Shown here piece after piece: positions 1-6,188 of a DNA stretch of 62,352 nucleotides. How positions within the stretch are numbered: position 1 is the first letter of the stretch; every line of letters begins with the position of its first letter. The notes under the pieces were generated by a model. That model saw only the letters and a program-made list of their open reading frames with translations. It was not told the DNA's origin and ran no database searches. The stretch spans positions 1 through 62,352 of the forward strand of contig MTND01000032.1 of assembly GCA_002010305.1 (NCBI GenBank), written 5' to 3'. The stretch comes from Archaeoglobi archaeon JdFR-42. Its GTDB lineage: Archaea; Halobacteriota; Archaeoglobi; Archaeoglobales; JdFR-42. A program made the translations under genes and the position numbers.

Positions 1-1098
1 TCCATCTTCACAGCCTCCCACTCCCTCACCAACATCTCCCAGCCAGGCAACCAGATCTCGTGTGAAACCTGCCACAGCCAGATCCAGAGAGAACTGAACA
101 ACTCCACCTACCACAGGGATCTAACCTGTGAGGCCTGCCACAGATACAACGCCAGCATAACCTTCGCCTCGGACAACGGCGTGGTTCAGCCAGGCAACGA
201 AAGCCATGCAGCCTACCTGCCCAGATGCCTGGACTGCCATGGAGGCAATGGAGTATACATCTACAACAAAACCAACAGTCTCGTCTATGCTCCTCCAGCC
301 AAGGCCTTCAACCTAACTAACTATGGAAGCAACTATTCAGCCCACAAAAAGTTTGTTATCGACTCAAACAACTTCTCTGCTGCAAAGGGAGAGAATGAAG
401 CCTGTTTAAGCTGTCATGCAGACTATAAGGTTAATATATCATTCGTAAGACCACTATACTACAACTTCTCCATAAGCTCCTGGACCGTCTCAGTCAATGC
501 CTATGGAAACGACAACACCACCCTGATATTCAAGAATGGAAATGGCTCAAAACATCTGTTTAAGTCTGTGAATCAGATCACATGTGAAGCCTGCCACTCC
601 GACATCTGGCTGGCAATAAATCACACTGAAACAAGCCCCTCAGGCAGTGCACCCAACTCTTCCCATGCCATCTGGTGGTGGAGTGGAGGGATGATGTGGG
701 GAGGATCAGATCCCATGCATGATCCTTCTGAAGTGGGAGTTGCCTATACAAATATAACCGATTACTGTCTTTCTTCTTGTCATAATGCAACCGTACTCAG
801 TGGATCTCCACCTCCAGCCTTAACAGATACTGTTCATGTAGCGAGGCGAATATCCTGTTACAACTGCCATACTGACAATTACGGAACTTTTTATATCGAA
901 AATAAACCTGGTACAGATCAGACTCCGGACTGGAGTACTTGGATGGATGACTTTGATACCAATGTCTTCAATTCCCCTCTTTTTCTCCATGCCGATACCT
1001 GCATTTCATGTAAGAGAGCAGGTGCTCCGTCGAGCGGAAATTTTGTCTCTTACAGCGAACCTAATAATACTGTATACTACAATGGGGGGACAGTGTAG
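1..1098 (+). CDS. Multiheme c-type cytochrome, C-terminal part (5' end outside window)
   Basis: The frame is open from the first base, so the start lies off the left edge; 365 residues are visible. It carries six CXXCH heme motifs (about residues 21, 43, 76, 135, 195 and 286), one CX3CH (CLSSCH, about 256) and a final CXXCK (CISCK, about 334). That is up to eight heme sites. Known for such proteins: covalent hemes outside the membrane, used in extracellular electron transfer. Asn-Xaa-Ser/Thr sites are frequent, as in an exported archaeal protein. The first 300 bases are clearly richer in C-ending codons than the last 300. The heme content is seen directly; the electron-transfer role is inferred, and the exact family is not recognised. 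No transmembrane segment is visible at the C-terminus. Confidence 0.85.
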   Translation, partial: SIFTASHSLTNISQPGNQISCETCHSQIQRELNNSTYHRDLTCEACHRYNASITFASDNGVVQPGNESHAAYLPRCLDCHGGNGVYIYNKTNSLVYAPPAKAFNLTNYGSNYSAHKKFVIDSNNFSAAKGENEACLSCHADYKVNISFVRPLYYNFSISSWTVSVNAYGNDNTTLIFKNGNGSKHLFKSVNQITCEACHSDIWLAINHTETSPSGSAPNSSHAIWWWSGGMMWGGSDPMHDPSEVGVAYTNITDYCLSSCHNATVLSGSPPPALTDTVHVARRISCYNCHTDNYGTFYIENKPGTDQTPDWSTWMDDFDTNVFNSPLFLHADTCISCKRAGAPSSGNFVSYSEPNNTVYYNGGTV

Positions 1099-1236
1099 TA
1101 ATCTGTAGCCGTATTTAAATAATACTCATTTTAGCTAGAGCTGGAAGATAGCCCTACTACCGTAACTCTAAGTGGACAAGAACATTATGGCTGTGAAAGA
1201 TACCAGAATAACCAACACCTTTCTAGTGAATTAGGA

Positions 1237-1650
1237 TCACCACTCCCCTGCTAGAGGCTCCTGATACAGTACGAATTTATCTCCCTTAACACCTATTAGG
1301 CCTACAGGAAGGAGAAGGTATCGTATGGCATCACCTATTACTCTGATCAGCTCTGGTGATGTGGCTACTACATATATTTCAGATATATCGTAGGTAGTGA
1401 GATATGCTAAAGCCCGTCCAATTGTGGCATAAGCAGAAAAAGGAATTGTGAGATCACCCTCTATCTCAACCAGATCGTCAAAAGAGTTGTCTACGAATAT
1501 ATACCCGATAATATCTTCCTCTGAAATTTCTACTACATCAATTAAATCGGTTTTTACGGCCTTAGAATTTCTTCCTTCTATCCAAGATATGAGTTTATCA
1601 ATGAGATCTTTATCACCAATAGATCTTTTAACTTCATCGTTGTCTATCAT
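1237..1650 (-). CDS. Conserved-looking hypothetical protein, 137 aa
   Basis: I do not recognise this protein. It is acidic at the N-terminus, with an alternating hydrophobic pattern in the second half that suggests a small alpha/beta fold, and it ends in LAGEW. There is no signal peptide or clear membrane helix. It lies 29 bases downstream of the ubiquitin-like protein gene on the same strand and probably shares its transcript, so a link to that protein is possible but not shown. It is convergent with the multiheme cytochrome gene. It was kept as a gene because of its length, its protein-like composition and its same-strand spacing. Confidence 0.6.
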   Translation of the reverse strand: MIDNDEVKRSIGDKDLIDKLISWIEGRNSKAVKTDLIDVVEISEEDIIGYIFVDNSFDDLVEIEGDLTIPFSAYATIGRALAYLTTYDISEIYVVATSPELIRVIGDAIRYLLLPVGLIGVKGDKFVLYQEPLAGEW

Positions 1651-1679
1651 GAGAACCTGAAAAAAGAAGCAGTTAAAAG

Positions 1680-1898
1680 TTAGCCACCGGATATTACCCT
1701 TAAAAGTTTAATTTCACCCTCTTCAACAAGGTCGTCTATTGGGACTGGAAACCCATCTCTGATAACAATAACCGTTTCGGGGTTTATATCTATGGTTTCC
1801 AGCAATTTCTCATAAGTAGTCCCTTTGTCCACATCTATTTCCCAAACCTGTTTGTTACTCCCGAGCATCTCAATCCTGACTTTCAAGCTCAGCATCAC
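1680..1898 (-). CDS. MoaD/ThiS-family ubiquitin-like protein (SAMP-like)
   Basis: This 72-residue protein has a beta-grasp pattern and ends in the diagnostic Gly-Gly (VISGG). MoaD/ThiS proteins are adenylated at this C-terminus by an E1-like enzyme, and then either carry sulfur (molybdopterin, thiamine, tRNA thiolation) or, as archaeal SAMPs, are conjugated to proteins. The first codon is GTG at 1898 with ATG directly after it at 1895; ATG is equally likely as the start. It overlaps the end of a 42-codon reading frame upstream and precedes an unrecognised gene. The window also holds moaA and mobA (38.6-40.1 kb) and an E1-like protein (26.9 kb), so either sulfur transfer or conjugation is possible. 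Confidence 0.75.
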   Translation of the reverse strand: MMLSLKVRIEMLGSNKQVWEIDVDKGTTYEKLLETIDINPETVIVIRDGFPVPIDDLVEEGEIKLLRVISGG

Positions 1899-1998
1899 CC
1901 TTCAATGATTCGAGACTTTTTTTAATAAGCTTTTCTTCCAGTTTCTCAATCTTTTTCAACCCCTTTTTTTCAAGGTCCCTTTTTTTGAATTTAGACAT
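1870..1998 (-). CDS. Small lysine-rich protein, 42 aa
   Basis: This short frame begins MSKFKKRDLEKK and ends in ELESQD. The first two thirds is a highly charged Lys/Glu helix, and the protein has no cysteine. ATG at 1996-1998 is preceded by GGTGGTGATC, a good Shine-Dalgarno match. Its end overlaps the start of the MoaD/ThiS-like gene by 29 bases in another frame, which suggests translational coupling. I do not recognise a family. Confidence rests only on the ribosome binding site, its operon position and the charge pattern. Confidence 0.4.
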   Translation of the reverse strand: MSKFKKRDLEKKGLKKIEKLEEKLIKKSLESLKGDAELESQD

Positions 1999-2080
1999 AG
2001 GGATCACCACCACGATAGGAGTTGGATAGAGTAATTAACCTTTTCGAATTAATACAAACACTATGATGAGAATCTTGATA

Positions 2081-2218
2081 TTATTCTCTCACATGAAAAG
2101 CTGTAATGACAGAACAGCTTCTACACTCTGGCTTGGTCGAACGGGCACACTCCGCCCAATCCAGTACCATCTGAGCAGATGGGCATAATACCACACTGTT
2201 TTCAACTTCATTAAGCAT
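2081..2218 (-). CDS. 45-aa four-cysteine protein, copy 1 (paralog of 42448-42585)
   Basis: This protein has cysteines at 12, 24, 32 and 35 (spacing CX11CX7CX2C) and a histidine at 42, near the C-terminal HVRE. A second gene at 42448-42585 has the same length, 30 of 45 identical residues and every cysteine in place. That conservation is strong evidence that both are real genes. Four cysteines of this spacing could hold a zinc or an iron-sulfur cluster; this is inference. It starts ATG CTT with no Shine-Dalgarno, and its palindromic TATA box is centred 26 bp upstream, so the mRNA is probably leaderless. It lies between cofC and the ubiquitin-like gene group on the same strand. I recognise no family. 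Confidence 0.75.
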   Translation of the reverse strand: MLNEVENSVVLCPSAQMVLDWAECARSTKPECRSCSVITAFHVRE

Positions 2219-2230
2219 AGTCGCTTATAG

Positions 2231-2257
2231 TTGTTTAAACTATATATAGTTTTTGTA
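2231..2257 (-). promoter_or_regulatory. Palindromic promoter block shared with the paralog
   Basis: These 27 bases are identical to the plus strand at 42409-42435, and both blocks end exactly 12 bases before the ATG of a 45-residue four-cysteine gene. Inside is the perfect palindrome AAACTATATATAGTTT (2237-2252), which includes a TATA-like core, followed by the overlapping palindrome GTTTAAAC. The TATA centre is about 26 bp from ATG. The arrangement looks like a TATA box with an operator built over it, suggesting autoregulation or a common regulator. Confidence 0.75.
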
Positions 2258-2366
2258 TGTTATTGTAGTTCATACATAAAATAACCAAAGATCTCCCTAC
2301 ACTTTTTGATAAATAACTAACTGTCCAAAACCTCCGTATTCCTCCCCCCTTTTATGAGTTGCTAAC

Positions 2367-2987
2367 TTACGGTAGTAGTTCCTTAGGACGATATAGCTCT
2401 GGAATAGTGGAATCATAATTTAGAGAAAATCCTAGGCTTTTAAGGTATGCTTTTGATTTTCCATTTCCATGTATGAGTAATTCGATTAGTTCCTCTACTC
2501 CGTCTATATCTATAGAAGTAAAAAAAGAATCAAATATTTCCAGAGATAAAGATAACTGTCTCGCTTTTTGTACATGCTTGCAAAAACTTGCACCATAATA
2601 AGAAACTCTGAATTTAGAGGACCTTACAGCAAGAATATTGGTCCCTCCTCTACGTCCAGGAGCAATTACCACATCGGCATTTTTTTCGAGTATCTTTTTC
2701 AGATGCTCTGACTTAATCAAAGGTAGATCCGACATTACCACCATGAGGGGTGTTTTATCCGGTATAAGACTGTTTATGGCCGTATTCAAATCTCTTTTGT
2801 CTATTATAACGTTATCCAAAGGAACACTGGATGTGGCGAGAACTCTCCAGTCAAGAGAGGCTCTTTCCACTTGGTCAATAACATCTTCAAGCATCATATA
2901 GGCGAATTTTCTTCTCTCTGTTTTGGTCATTACTTTACCAAGTCTTGATTTTGGTTCATCTGCTTTAAAAGGTATTATGACAAGCAC
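2367..2987 (-). CDS. cofC: 2-phospho-L-lactate guanylyltransferase (F420 biosynthesis)
   Basis: CofC joins GTP to 2-phospho-L-lactate (or an equivalent three-carbon phosphate) in the cytoplasm, giving the activated intermediate for coenzyme F420. The 206-residue protein opens with the nucleotidyltransferase motif IPFKADEPKSRLG. It then has MSDLPL near residue 85, the guanine-site loop APGRRGGTN near 109, and YGASFCKHVQKA near 130, as expected for CofC. The start is GTG at 2987, preceded by GAGGGAGA; a TATA-like TATTATAAA lies about 25 bp further upstream. No other F420 gene lies in the window. The assignment is firm from motifs and length. Confidence 0.9.
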   Translation of the reverse strand: MLVIIPFKADEPKSRLGKVMTKTERRKFAYMMLEDVIDQVERASLDWRVLATSSVPLDNVIIDKRDLNTAINSLIPDKTPLMVVMSDLPLIKSEHLKKILEKNADVVIAPGRRGGTNILAVRSSKFRVSYYGASFCKHVQKARQLSLSLEIFDSFFTSIDIDGVEELIELLIHGNGKSKAYLKSLGFSLNYDSTIPELYRPKELLP

Positions 2988-3332
2988 ACTCTCCCTCTTG
3001 AAGCCTGTTTATAATACTCTTTCGAAAGGATGACACAATATTAATCTGTTACTGTTCGATTGTTTATTGATGGGTACTGTTTAATAAAAAAGCAATTTAG
3101 AATACTTGTAGAAAACATCAGAAAGATTAGACCGAGATATTTTAGAATTGAAAGTTGTTCCTAAAATACATTTGACCTGTAGAATATGAGAGCATCTTCT
3201 GGAGAAGCAAGGTTAGAACTATCAGTCTCGCCTCACTATGTTGGTTCTGAAATACACCTAAAACTGGTTCGAAGGTGATTAAAGCGATGGGAATATAAAA
3301 GATATACCAAGGGAAATCAACCAAACTGGTGT
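2988..3332. other. Intergenic stretch without a supported gene
   Basis: This holds the cofC promoter at its left side (TATTATAAA near 3010-3020, read on the minus strand). A 60-codon minus-strand frame (3142-3324) has no convincing ribosome binding site or protein pattern. I see no RNA fold, repeat or other gene in the rest. Confidence 0.5.
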
Positions 3333-3764
3333 TTACCGTGGTATTTCGGTTTTATCGGTATTGAATCCTTCTCCCACAAAATCGGGATGGTGGTGTTCTT
3401 CCATCACTCTGTATAGTCTCCGCTTCCTTCCCCCCTTTCTCTCAAGTATCCCGAGGTCATGAAGGCGGGAAAGATAAGTAGAAAGTGTGGTAAGTTTAAT
3501 ATCTGTTGCATGAGCCCTTTCAAAAGCCTCCTTGATCTCAGATGAAGTAAACCATCGGTATGGGTACGAATATTTTATAAATAACTCAAGCTGTTCCATC
3601 AAAGATAAAGACTCTTTTTCTATAAAAGCTGAGGAGCGGGGTTCGAACTTTTCAAATTCAATCATGTCGAGGCATCTTACCAATTGCTCCCTGGTAATCC
3701 TACCTTCGAACTGAAATACATTCTTGGTCCCGTCGTCATATTCTATCTCAAGTCGAACCCGCAT
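3333..3764 (-). CDS. Winged-helix DNA-binding protein, 143 aa
   Basis: The N-terminus is an archaeal beta-rich module (MRVRLEIEYDDG... then REQLVRCLDMIE). A winged-helix domain follows, from about residue 60: FTSSEIKEAFERAH, TTLSTYLSRLHDLGILERKGGRKRRLYRV. That is a recognition helix followed by a wing rich in Arg and Lys. The frame extends upstream, but the ATG at 3764 sits behind GGAGCTGAGGGG and directly begins the recognisable domain, so I chose it; ATG at 3782 is the alternative. Upstream DNA carries many TTCACA/TGTGAA half-sites that span its TATA box and presumed transcript start, so autoregulation is likely. The target genes are unknown. Confidence 0.7.
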   Translation of the reverse strand: MRVRLEIEYDDGTKNVFQFEGRITREQLVRCLDMIEFEKFEPRSSAFIEKESLSLMEQLELFIKYSYPYRWFTSSEIKEAFERAHATDIKLTTLSTYLSRLHDLGILERKGGRKRRLYRVMEEHHHPDFVGEGFNTDKTEIPR

Positions 3765-3798
3765 CCCCTCAGCTCCATCCATCCCCTCCGGAAGTAAA

Positions 3799-4079
3799 TG
3801 TGAATGTGTGAAGTGAACTTTGTGAATATACCTAAATAACTCCCCATATATATATTTTCTGGGGAAACACAGGTTCACTCGATAGATATGACTGAATAAA
3901 AGTTTTCTACACTGTATTTAGAAAAAAACTACCAGGAAAATTATCTTATTAGTATTCACGTGTTCACAAATGATTACTTATGTGAATGTCTTCTAATTAT
4001 TTTTATCATCATTTTAAAGGAAAAAAAGGTTTTGATATTAGTTCTCTTTCATTCACATATGTTATTCATATTCACATAT
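3799..4079. promoter_or_regulatory. Array of TTCACA/TGTGAA half-sites
   Basis: Half-sites read TGTGAA at 3799, 3807, 3821 and 3981, GTGAA at 3813, and TTCAC(A/G/T) at 3874, 3955, 3963, 4052 and 4071. The last two extend to TTCACATAT, 19 bp apart. The minus-strand TATA box of the winged-helix gene (ATATATATA, about 3846-3858) lies among them, and the cluster at 3799-3826 sits just after the expected transcript start. This is seen in the sequence; binding by the adjacent regulator is inference. Confidence 0.6.
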
Positions 4080-4090
4080 CATGTATATGT

Positions 4091-4867
4091 CTATAGCTCT
4101 TCGATGGTAAAAAAGATGTCTTCTTCTTCGAGTTTCTTGATTACAGATAAGATCTCGCTCTCCACACAAACTAGGATGGATGGCACACCATGATGGGCTG
4201 ATTCTATAACGACCTCTTTTGAACCAAAAAATATTGGCTCAATTCCAGTTTTTCTGACTGAAATCAAAGCCTCTATACCAATGGCTGCGACAATAGACTC
4301 CCTGTTCTCATTTATTATTTTCTTCAATCTTTCAATATTCACATTTTTTGAACCACCTTCAATCGCATTAGGTACTTTTATGATGTTTACTGTTCCCTTG
4401 CTTATGGAAAAAGTAAAGGTAGTGGGTTTAATCACAATCTCTTCCCCTTCCCTCGCTGTAGTTACAGCTGTTCCCTGTGATTGCGTCTCACTTTTGAAAG
4501 CAAAAACCAATCCATGACGAACGTGGAGTGAAACCAGATCTCCTTCTCTCACATCCTCTCCGGCAACAGCTACTATAAAACTGGTCTTATCAAGGACTTT
4601 CCGCAGTAGTTCTTCTGAAAATCTGAAAAGGGTATGAGCTTGCTTTGACACCCAGTCGATTCCATACTTGGTTACTTCATATTCTCCTCTGGATCGAACA
4701 GCAATAAATCCTTCTTCCACCAGCTCTTTAAAATATTCGGAAATTGCTTGGGGAGTAACATGAAGTTTATTAGCGATCTCTTTTTGATTTGGACTCGGTA
4801 CATGGAATAGAAGCTCACTCAATATAAGAAACCACATGACAGATTTTCTATTTCTGAGAAGCTCCAT
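4091..4867 (-). CDS. Archaeal winged-helix regulator with C-terminal ligand-type domain
   Basis: The first 80 residues form a winged helix: NQKEIANKLHVTPQAISEYFKELVEEGFI, then a wing with SRGEYEVTKYG. The remaining 180 residues carry an archaeal-specific domain with GEDVREGDLVSLHVRHGLVFAF near residue 105 and a C-terminal ESAHHGVPSILVCVE segment. I know such two-part proteins from archaeal genomes as predicted regulators with an uncharacterised domain that may bind a small molecule. ATG at 4867 has no clear Shine-Dalgarno; a TATA-like TTAATTAA lies about 28 bp upstream, consistent with a leaderless transcript. It is upstream of, and on the same strand as, the other winged-helix gene. Confidence 0.7.
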   Translation of the reverse strand: MELLRNRKSVMWFLILSELLFHVPSPNQKEIANKLHVTPQAISEYFKELVEEGFIAVRSRGEYEVTKYGIDWVSKQAHTLFRFSEELLRKVLDKTSFIVAVAGEDVREGDLVSLHVRHGLVFAFKSETQSQGTAVTTAREGEEIVIKPTTFTFSISKGTVNIIKVPNAIEGGSKNVNIERLKKIINENRESIVAAIGIEALISVRKTGIEPIFFGSKEVVIESAHHGVPSILVCVESEILSVIKKLEEEDIFFTIEEL

Positions 4868-4930
4868 AGAGGTAACTTATAACTTATCATTAATTAAGGT
4901 TATTCAGGGGGATTCTATAATATGGGTATC

Positions 4931-4950
4931 GAGATACCATAAACCTTATA
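4931..4950 (+). promoter_or_regulatory. 20-bp element upstream of tRNA-Lys, shared with tRNA-Val region
   Basis: The element reads GAGATACCATAAACCTTATA and matches 19 of 20 bases at 8973-8992. It ends 52 bp before tRNA-Lys. The CTTATAAA at its right end can serve as a TATA box. The sharing is seen directly; a promoter role is inferred. Confidence 0.4.
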
Positions 4951-5002
4951 AACTCTAACTCTGGATAAAAGAGCGTCTCAGTCAAACTGGTTTCTTAAAA
5001 CT

Positions 5003-5095
5003 GGGCCGGTAGCTCAGTCAGGCAGAGCAACGGGCTCTTAACCGCTTGTGCGGGGAGATACCCGTCGGTCGAGGGTTCAAATCCCTTCCGGCCCG
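5003..5095 (+). tRNA. tRNA-Lys (anticodon CTT) with a 19-nt intron
   Basis: The acceptor arms GGGCCGG (5003) and CCGGCCC (5088-5094) pair fully, with discriminator G. The T arm is GAGGG-TTCAAAT-CCCTT. The anticodon stem ACGGG (5030-5034) pairs with CCCGT (5061-5065) only if 5041-5059 is removed, which leaves the loop CTCTTAA with anticodon CTT at 5037-5039. The insertion lies at position 37/38, the canonical archaeal site. It contains a CCGC-TTGT-GCGG hairpin compatible with a bulge-helix-bulge substrate for the splicing endonuclease. The exact cut may shift by one base because A flanks both sides. Confidence 0.93.
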
Positions 5096-5511
5096 TTCAC
5101 CATTGTAAAGCCATGCTTTACAATTTGTTAGCATTCACTGATAGTATTCCTATAGTTTGCTTTTTCAAATCTAATATCTCTTACTTGGCTAGAAGTTTCA
5201 AGTCAAGTTACATGGATATTAGTTGTCGAATGCATCAAGTCACATTACCTTGGGTTGGATTTTACCCACTGCCAGAAACTATGAATTGTTTGAAGCATTT
5301 TTCCAAGAGTCACGTGAGTAACAGAAAATCCATTTTATCAAATCCTTATTTCGTAGAAAAATTCGCCATGAGAACAAAATAGTCACAGTTCCACTCTAAA
5401 AAGTCATTCGGAGTTATTATCCGGTTTTCAAGTATTGCTTTTTTATCCAAAAACTATTTATACGAATATTTAATATATCTATACAAGATATATCATGGGG
5501 GGATATGTTAA
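5096..5511. other. Gene-poor stretch after tRNA-Lys
   Basis: After the hairpin at 5102-5124 there is an 89-codon frame (5113-5382). It starts inside the hairpin, has no ribosome binding site and has an atypical composition, so I do not call it. The right end carries an A/T-rich promoter zone (5450-5480) and a GGGGGGA ribosome binding site for the Rieske gene. No transposase, att duplication or RNA fold was recognised. Confidence 0.45.
5102..5124. terminator. Perfect 10-bp hairpin just after tRNA-Lys
   Basis: ATTGTAAAGC, a CAT loop and GCTTTACAAT form an uninterrupted stem 7 bp after the tRNA. A short TTTG follows but no long T-run, so it may be a terminator, a processing signal or an operator. 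Confidence 0.5.
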
Positions 5512-5979
5512 ATGCAACGGAGAAACTTCTTAAAATTCATAGGAGGGATATTTGGTGCAGTTCTTACCATCGATATAACTGGCACCCTTATCAGGTTCCT
5601 CTGGCCTACCACTTCTGGAAAGGCTATGTCGGGAGAGGTCAAGGTGCTGGAGAGGGGAGAAAGTCTTAACGTGTGGCAGGCCAAGCATTTTACTTTCATG
5701 GGTAAAGCTGCCATCATCGTCAGAACCCCATCTGGCTATCATGCCTATGGAGCCATATGCACACATCTCGGGTGTATTGTTAACAATAAGCTTACCAACG
5801 ACAATCTCATTATATGTCCCTGTCATATAGGTCTGTACGATCCTGAAACTGGGAATGTAGTTGGAGGACCACCACCAAGTCCTTTGCCGGTTATAATAAT
5901 TGAGGAAAGGGATGATGGAGTTTACGCCCTTGGTTGGGAGGATCCAGAGTATCTAAAATCCCTTTCAATGTATGCTTGA
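5512..5979 (+). CDS. Rieske [2Fe-2S] protein with twin-arginine-type N-terminus
   Basis: This 155-residue protein starts MQRRNFLKFIGGIFGAVL, a twin-arginine motif followed by a hydrophobic helix. It is therefore probably exported folded and anchored by its N-terminus. The cluster ligands are CTHLGC (about residue 83) and CPCHIG (about 103), the two Cys and two His of Rieske centres, followed by the Pro-rich GGPPPSPLP loop. Known role: an electron carrier of cytochrome bc-type complexes. Here no cytochrome b gene is adjacent, so the partner is unknown. tatC is present at 27509. ATG lies six bases behind GGGGGGATATG; the start is well supported. Confidence 0.9.
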   Translation: MQRRNFLKFIGGIFGAVLTIDITGTLIRFLWPTTSGKAMSGEVKVLERGESLNVWQAKHFTFMGKAAIIVRTPSGYHAYGAICTHLGCIVNNKLTNDNLIICPCHIGLYDPETGNVVGGPPPSPLPVIIIEERDDGVYALGWEDPEYLKSLSMYA

Positions 5980-6188
5980 GGTGTAAAGTATTAATCGAGA
6001 TATGGAAACCCTGGTGAATGCTTACTATATGCCTTACTATATGTCCGCTCGTTTCGTAAACAAGTTTTCGGGAGGCTATAGACATTGAGTGTGGGATTTA
6101 AAAGCAGATTAGCTTCCCCATTTTTCCTACCACAATCCTTTTAAACCCCTATTGGGAATAATATATCATAAAACAACAGGTGATAAAA

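Noticed and set aside
3142-3324. 60-codon minus-strand frame with hydrophobic content
   Set aside because: No ribosome binding site or TATA box fits its start, no recognisable pattern, and it ends in an A/T-rich gap.
5113-5382. 89-codon plus-strand frame after tRNA-Lys
   Set aside because: It starts inside a hairpin loop, lacks a ribosome binding site and has atypical composition. A remnant of an inserted element was considered but no transposase motif is seen.
6002-6088. 28-codon plus-strand frame with repeated CTTACTATATG
   Set aside because: No close ribosome binding site; short and explained by a small direct repeat.
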